DNA of 64,000 nucleotides, taken from the NCBI RefSeq assembly GCF_015690355.1, contig NZ_JADPRT010000014.1, forward strand, positions 1 through 64,000, written 5' to 3'. Source of the DNA: Streptacidiphilus fuscans (GTDB taxonomy: Bacteria; Actinomycetota; Actinomycetes; Streptomycetales; Streptomycetaceae). The translations under genes were made by a program, and so were the position numbers. Below the pieces are notes generated by a model, which saw only the letters and a list, made by a program, of their open reading frames with translations, did not search any database and was not told the origin of the DNA. This document shows, one piece after another, positions 34,200 to 42,580 of the stretch (positions are counted from its first letter, which is position 1; each line of letters starts with the position of its first letter).

Positions 34200-34291
34200 G
34201 GGGCTTCTCTCCGCACCGGCGGGGAGGAGCCCCTCGGCATGTGCCGCACGTTTTTTGTGGCCCCGGCGCGACGGGGGTGCGCGCCGGGGCC
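34200..34291. terminator. Two hairpins after the DUF347 gene
   Basis: First hairpin: GGGGCTTCTCTCC pairs imperfectly with GGGGAGGAGCCCC (34200-34233), with a T6 run 17 nt later. Second hairpin: GGCCCCGGCGCG and CGCGCCGGGGCC (34259-34270 and 34280-34291), a perfect 12-bp stem. The rest of the 305-base gap to 34480 holds nothing I recognise. Confidence 0.7.
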
Positions 34292-34480
34292 GCCCGCAGG
34301 CTGCTCAGCTCAGCCTCGTCGCCGACGGTAGGCAGCCGTCCATGAATCCGGCTGGACGTGCGCTCAAGCCCGTGCGGCGTCACCCGCCGTCGGTCGCGCG
34401 GCTGCGGGGATGCCGTTGCACGGGGCCGGGCGCAGGCTGGATAGGTGTACGGCGCACGGCTACGCCAGGAGGTGGGCGCC

Positions 34481-34720
34481 ATGCAGACCATCGTCGGCTG
34501 GCACATCGAGATGGAGTTCGAAGAGGTCGACCGTAAGACCCGGGCCGCCGCCCTACTGAGGCTCCCCGACGGCACGGAGCTACGGGCGCGCGGTCATGCG
34601 ACCCGGCACGAGAACGACCCGGAACAACTGCGCGTCGGCGAGGAGACCGCGGCGGCCCGCGCCCTCAACGCCCTCGCCAGCGAGCTGCTGATGAAGGCGG
34701 GCACGGACCTCAAGGAGTGA
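34481..34720 (+). CDS. DUF1876 family protein
   Basis: 79 residues, strong AGGAGGTG site upstream. Pattern: WHIEMEFEEVDRKTRAAALLRL, then GTELRARGHATRHENDPEQLRVGEETAAARALNALASELL, as in DUF1876, small proteins with a dsRBD-like alpha-beta fold common in actinobacteria. Cytoplasmic, function unknown. Often several paralogues occur per genome and are regulated during stress or development. Confidence 0.85.
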   Translation: MQTIVGWHIEMEFEEVDRKTRAAALLRLPDGTELRARGHATRHENDPEQLRVGEETAAARALNALASELLMKAGTDLKE

Positions 34721-34770
34721 CGCGGCTCAGGGAATGACGCGGCTCAAGGGGTAGCTCCAGGAGCAGCAGG

Positions 34771-35424
34771 TCAGGCCCACGCCTGCGGAAAGAGCCGCTG
34801 GAGGATCCCGACGGTCGCCGCGCTGTCCACGTGGTGCAGTCCGCGGATGCCCAGCCGTGCTGCCCCGTCGAGGTTCTGCACCAGGTCGTCGATGAGCACG
34901 CAGTCCTGCGACGCGACGCCCAGCCGCTCGCAGGCGATGGTGTAGATCCGGCGTCCCGGCTTGCGTTCGCCGACCTCGCTGGAGATCACCGCGACGTCGC
35001 AGAGCGCCGGGAGGTCCACGTCGCGGTAGAGGTCGTCGCCGAGCGCGTTGGAGACCAGCGCCACCGGCACGCCCGCAGCGTGCAGGCGACCGATCGCGTC
35101 CACCATCCGCGTGTCCGGCCGGATGTCCGCGCTGAGGGCGGCCAGCAGACCGTCGGGCGCGACGTCGGCTCCGCGCGCCCGCAACGCCTTGGCGAGCGCC
35201 TGCTCGAAGTCCGCCTGCGGCAGGCGTCCGCGTTCGTGCTCGACGAGGGCGCGGGAGACGTCCTCGTCCTCCCGGAAGAGCCGTTCGACCGTGTGCGGGT
35301 CGCCGGTGACGCGCGCGGAGTAGGCGCGGAACGAGACGAAGATGTCGGTGGTGAGCACCCCGCCGAAGTCCGTGAGCACGGCCTTGGGCGGCGGGGCGTC
35401 TGCGTCCATGAGAATTGACGTCAC
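34771..35424 (-). CDS. HAD superfamily hydrolase
   Basis: 217 residues. Motif I reads LTDFGGVL (nucleophile Asp, but the second Asp of DxD is Gly, as in the YihX/dehalogenase-like branch). Motif II is LVSNAL, motif III K in ERKPGRRIY, and motif IV VLIDDLVQN. The GTG start overlaps the stop of the enoyl-CoA hydratase (GTGA), so it is the last gene of that catabolic operon. Probably a phosphatase of a small metabolite; substrate unknown. Confidence 0.85.
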   Translation of the reverse strand: MTSILMDADAPPPKAVLTDFGGVLTTDIFVSFRAYSARVTGDPHTVERLFREDEDVSRALVEHERGRLPQADFEQALAKALRARGADVAPDGLLAALSADIRPDTRMVDAIGRLHAAGVPVALVSNALGDDLYRDVDLPALCDVAVISSEVGERKPGRRIYTIACERLGVASQDCVLIDDLVQNLDGAARLGIRGLHHVDSAATVGILQRLFPQAWA

Positions 35425-36263
35425 GTCAGCACCTTCGGGTCAACGGCCTTCGGTTCGAGCGGCGGGAAGGCCGGGGCGCGGTGTTCGAGGTAGCTGGCGA
35501 CGCCCTCGCGCACGTCCGGGCGCTGGAAGCCCTCCAGCATCAGCGCGTCCGCCTCGGCGACGGAGGCGGCGAAGGTGCTGTCCAGGCTGTGCTGGAGCTG
35601 CTGCTTGATCACGCTCATCGACCAAGGGGAACAGTTCTGGGCCAGGTCAGTCGCGTAGGCGACTGCGGCGTCCAGCAGTTGGTCCGGCTCGGCGACGAAG
35701 TCCACCAGGCCCATCGCCAGGGCCTCCTGGCCGCGCACGACCCGGCTGGAGAGCAGCAGGTCCGTGGCCCGGCTGGTCCCGACCAGGCGTGGCAGCAGCC
35801 AGGCGACGCCGTACTCGGCGATCAGTCCGCGACGCGCGAACGCCGTGGTGAACTTGGCCTCGGGCGTGGCGAAGCGGATGTCGCAGTAGAGCGCCTGGAC
35901 CAGACCGAGCCCGGCCGCCGCCCCGTTGACCGCGGCGATCAGCGGCTTGCGCAGCGTGAGCGGTCGCGTCCGGGGACGGGCGGCGGCACGGGCCGGGAAC
36001 TGGGTGGCGAGCGTCTCGGCGTCCGCGTTACCGGCCGCCGCCAGGTCGTCGAGGTCCGCGCCGGCGCAGAAACCGCGTCCCGCGCCGGTGACGACCACGG
36101 CGCGGACGTCCAGGTCGGCCTCGGCCTCGTCGAGCAGGTCGAAGTACCGGCCCTCCAGGGCGTACGTCCAGGCGTTGAGCCGCTCCGGGCGGTTCAACGT
36201 CAGGACGAGGACCGCGCCGCGGCGCTCCGCGAGGACGGTGTCGGCGGTGGATGGTGTTCCCAC
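35421..36263 (-). CDS. Enoyl-CoA hydratase/isomerase family protein
   Basis: 280 residues, crotonase fold. NRPERLNAW, the oxyanion-hole segment GAGRGFCAGADLDD, and KPLIAAVNGAAAGLGLVQALYCDIRFATPEAKF are typical. The glutamate positions of true hydratases are not conserved clearly, so isomerase or hydratase activity cannot be chosen. GTG 36263 with GGGGAGGAG upstream. Middle gene between the acyl-CoA dehydrogenase (30 nt gap) and HAD gene (overlap). Confidence 0.88.
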   Translation of the reverse strand: MGTPSTADTVLAERRGAVLVLTLNRPERLNAWTYALEGRYFDLLDEAEADLDVRAVVVTGAGRGFCAGADLDDLAAAGNADAETLATQFPARAAARPRTRPLTLRKPLIAAVNGAAAGLGLVQALYCDIRFATPEAKFTTAFARRGLIAEYGVAWLLPRLVGTSRATDLLLSSRVVRGQEALAMGLVDFVAEPDQLLDAAVAYATDLAQNCSPWSMSVIKQQLQHSLDSTFAASVAEADALMLEGFQRPDVREGVASYLEHRAPAFPPLEPKAVDPKVLT

Positions 36264-36293
36264 AGGACTGCTCCTCCCCAGGACGGTTGGGAC

Positions 36294-37568
36294 TCAGGCG
36301 TTCCGGGCTGCGGTGTCCCGAGCTGCGGTGTCCCGGGCTGCGGTGTCCCGGGCTGCGGTGTCCCGATACTTGGCCAGCTCCTGCTTGGCGATGGCCGCCT
36401 TGTGCACCTCGTCCGGGCCGTCCGCGATCCGCAGCGTGCGCAGGTGGGCGTAGGCGCTGGCGAGCGGGAAGTCGTCGGTGACCCCGGCGGCGCCGAAGAC
36501 CTGGATGGCCCGGTCGACGATCTTGAGCGCGACGTTGGGCGCGGCCACCTTGATGGCGGCGATCTCGGTGCGGGCGGCCTTGTTGCCGACCGTGTCCATC
36601 ATCCAGGCGGCCTTCAGGGTGAGCAGCCGGATCTGCTCGATGTCGATGCGCGCCTCGGCGATCCAGTCCTGGATGTTGCCGCGCTCGGCGATCGGCTTCC
36701 CGAAGGTGGTCCGCGACAGCGCGCGGCGGCAGAGCAGCTCCAACGCCCGCTCGGCCATGCCGATGGCGCGCATGCAGTGGTGGATCCGCCCCGGACCGAG
36801 CCGGGCCTGGCTGATCGCGAAGCCCTCGCCCTCGCCCTTGAGCACGTCAGTGAGCGGCACGCGGACGTTCTCGAAGGTGATCTCCGCGTGGCCCTCGCGG
36901 TCCTGGTAGCCGAAGACCGGCAGGCCGCGCAGGACGGTGACGCCGGGGGCGTCGATCGGGACGACCATCATCGACTGCTGGCGGTGTCGGTCCGCCGTCG
37001 GGTCGGTCTTGCCCATCACGATCATGACGGTGCAGTTGGAGTGCAGGGCGTTGGAAGCGAACCACTTGCGGCCGTTGAGGACGTAGTGGTCGCCGTCGCG
37101 CTCCATCCGCAGCTCGATGTTGGTGGCGTCGGAGCTGGCGACGGCCGGCTCGGTCATCGCGAAGGCGGAGCGGATGGTGCCGTCCAGCAGCGGGCGGAGG
37201 TACTTCTCCTGGTGCTCCTCGGTACCGAAGAGCGTCAGCACCTCCATGTTGCCGGTGTCGGGCGCGGCGCAGTTGGTCGCCTCGGGCGCGAGGTGGGCGC
37301 TGCGGCCCATGATCTCGGCGAGCGGCGCGTACTCCAGGTTGGTCAGGCCCGCGCCCCACTTCGGGTCCGGGTGGAAGAGGTTCCAGAGCCCGCGGCGGCG
37401 GGCCTCGGCCTTGAGGTCCTCCAGCACCTGCGGCTGCGCGTGCGGGTCGCCCGCGGCGCGCATCTGCTCCTCGTAGACGGCCTCGGCGGGGTAGACGTGC
37501 GTGTCCATGAAGTCCAGCAGCTCGGCCTGGTACTTCTGGGCGCGTTCCGACAGCTCGAACAGGGACAT
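36294..37568 (-). CDS. Acyl-CoA dehydrogenase with RDTAA repeat tail
   Basis: 424 residues. FAD/acyl-CoA motifs: [75 protein letters not shown] and [15 protein letters not shown]. It resembles the ACAD10/11 or FadE-like class acting on medium or long chains. The C terminus ends in four exact five-residue repeats (RDTAA), coded by 15-bp tandem repeats. First gene of the operon, behind a promoter with the TTGAA..ACGT..TTCAA operator, so likely induced by an acyl-CoA. Confidence 0.92.
   Translation of the reverse strand: MSLFELSERAQKYQAELLDFMDTHVYPAEAVYEEQMRAAGDPHAQPQVLEDLKAEARRRGLWNLFHPDPKWGAGLTNLEYAPLAEIMGRSAHLAPEATNCAAPDTGNMEVLTLFGTEEHQEKYLRPLLDGTIRSAFAMTEPAVASSDATNIELRMERDGDHYVLNGRKWFASNALHSNCTVMIVMGKTDPTADRHRQQSMMVVPIDAPGVTVLRGLPVFGYQDREGHAEITFENVRVPLTDVLKGEGEGFAISQARLGPGRIHHCMRAIGMAERALELLCRRALSRTTFGKPIAERGNIQDWIAEARIDIEQIRLLTLKAAWMMDTVGNKAARTEIAAIKVAAPNVALKIVDRAIQVFGAAGVTDDFPLASAYAHLRTLRIADGPDEVHKAAIAKQELAKYRDTAARDTAARDTAARDTAARNA
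36305..36364. repeat. 15-bp tandem repeat, four copies
   Basis: Units GGGCTGCGGTGTCCC at 36305, 36320 (one change), 36335 and 36350. In frame with the acyl-CoA dehydrogenase, giving (RDTAA)4 at its C terminus. The length could vary by slipped-strand replication. Confidence 0.92.
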
Positions 37569-37606
37569 CGGTGGACTCCTGCCAGGAGGTTCGGCGTGTG
37601 CCTCCC

Positions 37607-37635
37607 TGTATAGTTGAATCCAACGTCAAGTTCAA
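37607..37635 (-). promoter_or_regulatory. Promoter and TetR operator of the acyl-CoA dehydrogenase operon
   Basis: Minus strand -35 TTGAAC (37630-37635) and -10 TATACA (37607-37612) are 17 nt apart. The operator (37614-37635) is TTGAA, an ACGT centre, and TTCAA; it fills the spacer. Two close relatives occur at 39474 and 39535. Confidence 0.72.
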
Positions 37636-37784
37636 GTAATCGCCGACGCCGGCCGCCCCGGCCGTCGACCCCGGCCGTCGACCCCGGCCGTCGGGACAGC
37701 GAGAAGGGGCCTGACGGACAGACCGTCAGACCCCTGGCACGCTCGGCACGGCTACTGCCGGCCGTTACGACTACTCCTCCGCGC

Positions 37785-38456
37785 CTACTCCGCCTGCTCC
37801 GGCCCGTGGCCGCCCGGCTCGCGCAGTTGCAGGCCGTTGAACCAGATCTGGTTGAGCGTGGTCACCAACCGCTCGAACGCGATGCGCTGCTCCAGCACGA
37901 AGACCATGTAGGCCATCCGGCTCACCATGTGCGACAGCGCGTGCGCGGTCACCAGCGGGTCGAGGCTCGGGTCGGCCTCGCCGCGCTCCTGGAGCTGCTG
38001 GATCAGCTTGGCGTTGCGCTGCGCGAAGGCGTTGCCGCGCTTGATCCTCAGCGCGCGGAAGGTCGGGTCGATCTGCGCGACCTGCTCGAACAGGGCCATC
38101 AGGCGGGCGTTCTGCTTGTACGAGCGCAGGTACTCGCGGTTCGAGGCGTCGATCAGCTCGCGGGCGTCGGTGATCCCGGTGCGCTCGCGGAGGTGCGGGT
38201 GGAGCATCTCCTCCTGCACCTGCTCGACGACGGCGGCGAAGATCTCTTCCTTGTTGGTGAAGTACGTGTAGAAGGAGCCGGAGGCGACGCCGGCGGCCTT
38301 GGAGATGTCGGTGATCCGCGCGTCCAGGTAGCCGTCGCGCTCGAAGACCTCGCGGGCGCCCGCGACGAGGGCGCTCCGGGTCCGCTCGCCGCGCGCGCTG
38401 CGCGGGGCGACGATCCGCGCGTGCGAGCCCTCGTCGGTCGGGACCTGGCCTGCCAC
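37785..38456 (-). CDS. TetR family regulator of the acyl-CoA gene set
   Basis: 223 residues. N-terminal DNA-binding domain RGERTRSALVAGAREVFERDGYLDARITDISKAAGVASGSFYTYFTNKEE, then an alpha-helical effector domain (RLMALFEQVAQIDPTFRALR). The gene lies 55 nt downstream of the alpha/beta-hydrolase gene on the same strand and is probably co-transcribed with it. Three operators of one type flank the locus (37614, 39474, 39535), so this is the natural candidate to bind them, with acyl-CoA as effector. GTG start with GAAGGGA. Confidence 0.88.
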   Translation of the reverse strand: MAGQVPTDEGSHARIVAPRSARGERTRSALVAGAREVFERDGYLDARITDISKAAGVASGSFYTYFTNKEEIFAAVVEQVQEEMLHPHLRERTGITDARELIDASNREYLRSYKQNARLMALFEQVAQIDPTFRALRIKRGNAFAQRNAKLIQQLQERGEADPSLDPLVTAHALSHMVSRMAYMVFVLEQRIAFERLVTTLNQIWFNGLQLREPGGHGPEQAE

Positions 38457-38511
38457 AAGCGTCCCTTCGACGTGCTTCGCGTTTCTGCCAGGGATGATAG
38501 CAATCGGCCCC

Positions 38512-39459
38512 TCAGAGAGCGCCCAGGAAGCCCAGCAACGCCGCGTTGACCTCCTCGGGCCGCTCCTGCTGGATCCAGTGGCCCGCGCCGTCCAGCACGA
38601 GCTGGCCGCGCTGGTCGGTGAGGACGCGGTCCAGTCCCTCGGTGGCGCTGAACTTCGCCACCGGGTCGCGGGAGCCGATCGCGAAGAACGACGGCTGGTC
38701 GACGGTGCGGCCGTCCAGCGACTCCATCAGCCGCCAGTTGCGGTCGATGTTCCGGTAGTAGTTGAGGCCCCCGGTGAACCCGGTCTCCTCGAACGTCCGG
38801 ATGTAGACCTCGAGTTCGTCCTCGTCGAACCAGTCAGGACGCGGCTCTGCCGGTTCGTCGCGGGCCGCCCACGCGGCCGTGGGCGCGCGGCGCGACAGCA
38901 GGGTGCGCCGCACGTCGGCCCGGAGCGCCGTCTCCGGCTCCGCCGTCTGGAACCAGTTGATGTAGAAGTCGTCGCCCATCCGCGACCGCAGGATCGACAG
39001 CGGCGCGACGGGCGCTCGCGGCGCGGGCGGGACGCTCAGCCCGGCCACGGCGCGCACCCGCTCCGGGTGCAGCAGGGCCAGGTGCCAGACGACGGCCGCG
39101 CCCCAGTCGTGGCCGACGAAGACGGCGTCGGCGAGACCGAGCGCGTCGAGCAGCCCGGTCAGGTCGGCACAGAGGGTGACCATGTCGTAGGCGGCGGGAT
39201 CGGCGGGCCGGGAGCTGCCGCCGTAGCCGCGCATGTCGGGCACGATCACGCGGTGACCGGCGTCGGCGAGCGCGCCGACCTGGTGGCGCCAGGAGAACGC
39301 CAGCTCGGGGAAGCCGTGGCAGAGCACGACGGGCGGGCGGTCCGCTGCGGTCCGGTGGGTCTCTGCGGTGTCGAAGACGCGGAGCTCGATGCCGTTGGTG
39401 GCGATCTGGCGCACGGCCAGCTTCTCCCACGCGGCGAGTGCGCTGCTGTCGGTGGCCAT
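38512..39459 (-). CDS. Epoxide-hydrolase-like alpha/beta hydrolase
   Basis: 315 residues from ATG 39459. Oxyanion motif HGFPELAFSW, nucleophile elbow GHDWGAAV (aspartate, as in epoxide hydrolases and haloalkane dehalogenases), cap domain, and C-terminal histidine GAGHWIQQERPEEV. The position shared with acyl-CoA genes hints at a fatty or steroid-derived epoxide or ester. There is no ribosome site: the -10 element (TAGCCT) lies 7 nt before the ATG, so the mRNA is probably leaderless. Confidence 0.88.
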   Translation of the reverse strand: MATDSSALAAWEKLAVRQIATNGIELRVFDTAETHRTAADRPPVVLCHGFPELAFSWRHQVGALADAGHRVIVPDMRGYGGSSRPADPAAYDMVTLCADLTGLLDALGLADAVFVGHDWGAAVVWHLALLHPERVRAVAGLSVPPAPRAPVAPLSILRSRMGDDFYINWFQTAEPETALRADVRRTLLSRRAPTAAWAARDEPAEPRPDWFDEDELEVYIRTFEETGFTGGLNYYRNIDRNWRLMESLDGRTVDQPSFFAIGSRDPVAKFSATEGLDRVLTDQRGQLVLDGAGHWIQQERPEEVNAALLGFLGAL

Positions 39460-39473
39460 GGCACCGAGGCTAG

Positions 39474-39496
39474 TCAAACTTGACGTCGGATTCAAT
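39474..39496 (-). promoter_or_regulatory. Operator/promoter of the epoxide-hydrolase-like gene
   Basis: Second copy of the TetR operator. On the minus strand it overlaps a -35 TTGAAT and, 17 nt on, a -10 TAGCCT directly in front of the start codon (leaderless). Confidence 0.6.
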
Positions 39497-39534
39497 ATCT
39501 GCCGCGACGGGCCCACCTGCCGCCGCCCGGGATA

Positions 39535-39563
39535 TTGAACTCGACGTTGGATTCATCTATACC
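39535..39563 (+). promoter_or_regulatory. Operator/promoter of the acyl-CoA ligase gene
   Basis: Third copy of the operator (39535-39556). -35 TTGAAC (39535-39540), 17-nt spacer, -10 TATACC (39558-39563), the same layout as in front of the acyl-CoA dehydrogenase. Confidence 0.72.
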
Positions 39564-39599
39564 GGGGTCAGCCTCGGACCACCCTCCGGAAGGGAACCC

Positions 39600-41165
39600 A
39601 TGTCGAACGCCGCGCAACCCGTCTGGGACCACGCCGAGTCCGCCCCGCAACGCACCGCCCTGCACGGCACCGCCGGTCAGAGCTGGTCCTACGCCGCCCT
39701 GCGCGACCACGCCAGCACCGTCGCGGCACGCCTGCGCGCGGCCGGGATCGGGGCCGGGGAGCGGGTGCTGCTGATCGCCCCGTCGGTGCCCGAGTTCGTG
39801 GCGGCCTACTACGGCGTGCTGTCGATCGGGGCGATCGCGGTCACCGCCAACACCATGGCCCCCGCACCGGAGCTGGAGTACATCGGCACGGACGCCGGGA
39901 TCTCCCTGGTCATCGGCTGGCACGCGGTCTCCCCCGCGCCCGCGGTGGCAGCCGCGGCCGTCGGCGTGCCGTACTGGGAGCTCCAGCGGGAGTTGGCGGG
40001 CCTGACCGCCGAGGACCTGACCGCCGAGGGCCTGGCCACCGACGAGGTCACCGCGGTTGCTCCCGTCCCGGCCCCCGCCGACGCCGACACGGACGACACC
40101 GCGGCCATCCTCTACACCTCCGGCACCACCGGCCGCCCCAAGGGCGCGATGCTCACGCACGGCAACCTGCACGCCTGCGCGTCCATCTACCAGCGGATCC
40201 ACCGTCTCGGCCCCGACGACCGCGCGGGCATCGCACTGCCGCTCTTCCACGTCTACGGCCAGGCCTGCATCCTCGCCACCACCATGCGCGTCGGCGCGTC
40301 CCTGTCGCTGCTCCCCCGCTTCGACCCGCACGAGATGCTGGCCGTGATCCGCGACCGGCGGCTCACCACGACGGCGGGCGTGCCGACGATGTGGAACGCC
40401 CTGCTGCACGCCGCGGGCGACGCCGACCCCGCCGACTTCGCCTCGCTCCGGCTCGCCTCCTCCGGCGGGGCCTCGCTGCCGGGCGAGATCAAGCGGGCCT
40501 TCGAGGAGCGCTTCGGCTGCACCATCCTGGAGGGCTACGGCCTGACCGAGACCACCGGCTCCGCCACCGTCCAGGTCGCCGGTCGCCCCGTCGCGGTCGG
40601 GTCGGTCGGCGCGCCGATCCCCGACTGCGAGATCGCCGTCCGCTCGCTGGACGGGGCCGAGCTGGCGCCGGGCGAGATCGGCGAGGTGCATGTGCGCGGT
40701 CCGGTGGTGATGAAGGGCTACTGGGGCCGTCCCGAGGCCACCGCCGAGGTGCTGCACGACGGTTGGCTCGCCACCGGCGACCTGGGCCGGATCGACGACG
40801 CCGGAGAGCTCCACATCGTGGACCGCAAGAAGGAGTTGGTGATCCGCGGCGGCTACAACGTCTACCCGCGCGAGGTCGAGGAGGTCCTCTACGAGCACCC
40901 CGACGTCGTCGAGGCGGCCGTGATCGGCGTCCCTGACGCGCACTACGGCGAGGAGGTCGCCGCCGCGATCGCCCTGCGTCCCGGCGCGTCCCCGGACGCG
41001 GCGGCTCTGCGCGCCTGGGCCAAGGAGCGGCTGTCCGCGTACAAGGTCCCGCACCTGGTCGCCTTCGTCGACACGCTGCCCAAGGGTGCGACGGGCAAGA
41101 TCCTCAAGCGGGCCATCGACCGCTCCCTCTTCGAGAGTTCGACGACCGACAGCACCGCGGGCTGA
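39600..41165 (+). CDS. Acyl-CoA synthetase (AMP-forming)
   Basis: 521 residues. P-loop-like motif ILYTSGTTGRPKGAMLTH, EGYGLTETTG, YWGRPEATAEVLHDGWLATGDLGRI and GYNVYPREVEEVL, plus the C-terminal lysine in PKGATGKILKR. It should activate a fatty or aromatic acid to its CoA thioester in the cytoplasm, feeding the acyl-CoA dehydrogenase and hydratase encoded nearby. GGAAGGG precedes ATG 39600. Controlled by the third TTGAA..ACGT..TTCAA operator. Confidence 0.93.
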   Translation: MSNAAQPVWDHAESAPQRTALHGTAGQSWSYAALRDHASTVAARLRAAGIGAGERVLLIAPSVPEFVAAYYGVLSIGAIAVTANTMAPAPELEYIGTDAGISLVIGWHAVSPAPAVAAAAVGVPYWELQRELAGLTAEDLTAEGLATDEVTAVAPVPAPADADTDDTAAILYTSGTTGRPKGAMLTHGNLHACASIYQRIHRLGPDDRAGIALPLFHVYGQACILATTMRVGASLSLLPRFDPHEMLAVIRDRRLTTTAGVPTMWNALLHAAGDADPADFASLRLASSGGASLPGEIKRAFEERFGCTILEGYGLTETTGSATVQVAGRPVAVGSVGAPIPDCEIAVRSLDGAELAPGEIGEVHVRGPVVMKGYWGRPEATAEVLHDGWLATGDLGRIDDAGELHIVDRKKELVIRGGYNVYPREVEEVLYEHPDVVEAAVIGVPDAHYGEEVAAAIALRPGASPDAAALRAWAKERLSAYKVPHLVAFVDTLPKGATGKILKRAIDRSLFESSTTDSTAG

Positions 41166-41295
41166 CCTCCTGAGCTGCCGATCCACGCTCTGACCTGACA
41201 CATAATCCGCTTGACCCTGGAGCGTGCGGACGTTGCACTGTGCCGGGCACCACGGACGGTTGGTGCTCCGGCATCCGAGAGAGGCAGCGCCAGCG

Positions 41296-42561
41296 ATGGA
41301 GATCCGGCCCACGACCGACGAGGACCTCGACGTCTTCGTCGACACGATCCACACCGCGTTCGGCCTCTTCCGGGGGAGGCCGGACGCGGACGGCGGCGGG
41401 GTCATCTGGTCGGCGTACGAGATGGACCGCAGCCTGCTTGCCGTCGCGACGGACGGGCGGCCCGTCGGCACGGCCGGTGCCTACTCGTTCGAGCTCACCC
41501 TGCCCGGCGGGGCGCTGGTCCCGGCGCCCGGAGTGACCGCTGTCGGCGTGCTGCCCACACACCGACGCCGGGGCGTGCTGACGAGCCTGATGCGGCACCA
41601 GCTGAACGACTTCCGCGCCCGCGGCGAGTCGCTCGCGGTCCTGCTGGCCTCCGAAGCCGTGATCTACCGCAGGTTCGGCTACGGCCCGGCCACCTACACC
41701 GGTCGTCTCAACGTCCAGCGGCACCAGGGCGCCTTCGCCGCTCCGCGTGCGGGCGCAGGCGCCAGCGCGGGCGCGGGCGCAGGCGCAGGCGCAGGCTCAG
41801 GCGCGACGGCCGGTGCGGACTCCGGCACGGTCGAGGTGCTGCGCCGCGCCGAGTGCGTCGAGATCCTGGAGCAGGTCTACGACCGCTACCGCCGTGCGCA
41901 GCCCGGCGCGCTCTCCCGCCCGCACCGCTGGTGGGCGTCGGGCGCGGGCCAGCCCCCGATCTCGCGCGCGCCGCGCTACGTCGCCGTCCACCGGGACGCC
42001 GACGGCGTGCCGGACGGTTACGCCAGCTACACCCTCGACAACGGCACCCTGACGGTCGACGAGACCATCGCCGCCGACGACGCCGTCACCACCGCCCTGG
42101 CCCGGTTCGCGCTCGACCACGACCTGGTCGAGCGGGTCGTGTTCAAGCACATGCCGCCCGGCCACCCGCTGCGCTGGCAGCTCGCGGACTTCCGCGGCGC
42201 GGAGGTGAGTCACGACAGCGACTGGCTCTGGGTACGGCTTCTGGACATCCCGAGCGCGCTGACCGCGCGCGGCTGGTCCAGCGACGGCGAGCTGGTCCTG
42301 GACGTCGACGACCCGTTCCTCGGCGAGCACCACCGCTACCTGCTGACCGTCCGCGACGGCAAGGCCGACTGCGTCCCGACCGACCGGGAGCCTGACCTGT
42401 CCCTGGACGTCAGCGACCTCGGCTCGGTCTACCTCGGCGGCACCGCGCCCAGCACGCTGGTCCGCGCCGGACACATCCGCGCCCACCGCCCCGGCGCGGC
42501 CGCCCTCGCCGACGTGCTCTTCCGCGCCGAGCGTTCCCCGCACTGCGTGCACTGGTTCTGA
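41296..42561 (+). CDS. Eis-type GNAT N-acetyltransferase
   Basis: 421 residues, the size of Eis (enhanced intracellular survival) proteins. The acetyl-CoA loop is GVLPTHRRRGVLTSLM, followed by ASEAVIYRRFGYGPAT, where Eis has its general-acid tyrosine. The chain ends CVHWF, so the C-terminal carboxylate of phenylalanine is available as general base as in Eis. SCP2-like C-terminal domain. Some relatives acetylate aminoglycosides at several amines. A Gly-Ala run (about residues 151-172) is inserted between domains. Confidence 0.88.
   Translation: MEIRPTTDEDLDVFVDTIHTAFGLFRGRPDADGGGVIWSAYEMDRSLLAVATDGRPVGTAGAYSFELTLPGGALVPAPGVTAVGVLPTHRRRGVLTSLMRHQLNDFRARGESLAVLLASEAVIYRRFGYGPATYTGRLNVQRHQGAFAAPRAGAGASAGAGAGAGAGSGATAGADSGTVEVLRRAECVEILEQVYDRYRRAQPGALSRPHRWWASGAGQPPISRAPRYVAVHRDADGVPDGYASYTLDNGTLTVDETIAADDAVTTALARFALDHDLVERVVFKHMPPGHPLRWQLADFRGAEVSHDSDWLWVRLLDIPSALTARGWSSDGELVLDVDDPFLGEHHRYLLTVRDGKADCVPTDREPDLSLDVSDLGSVYLGGTAPSTLVRAGHIRAHRPGAAALADVLFRAERSPHCVHWF
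41749..41812. repeat. GC-rich hexamer run coding Gly-Ala repeat
   Basis: Repeats of GCGGGC/GCAGGC type within the Eis-like gene. They encode an (AG)n stretch in an expected inter-domain loop and may be length-variable. Confidence 0.75.
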
Positions 42562-42580
42562 CGGCCGCTGATCGTTCTGG

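Noticed and set aside
41238-41276. Imperfect hairpin between the ligase and Eis-like genes
   Set aside because: One-base bulge and mixed loop; could be a weak terminator but support is too low to list.
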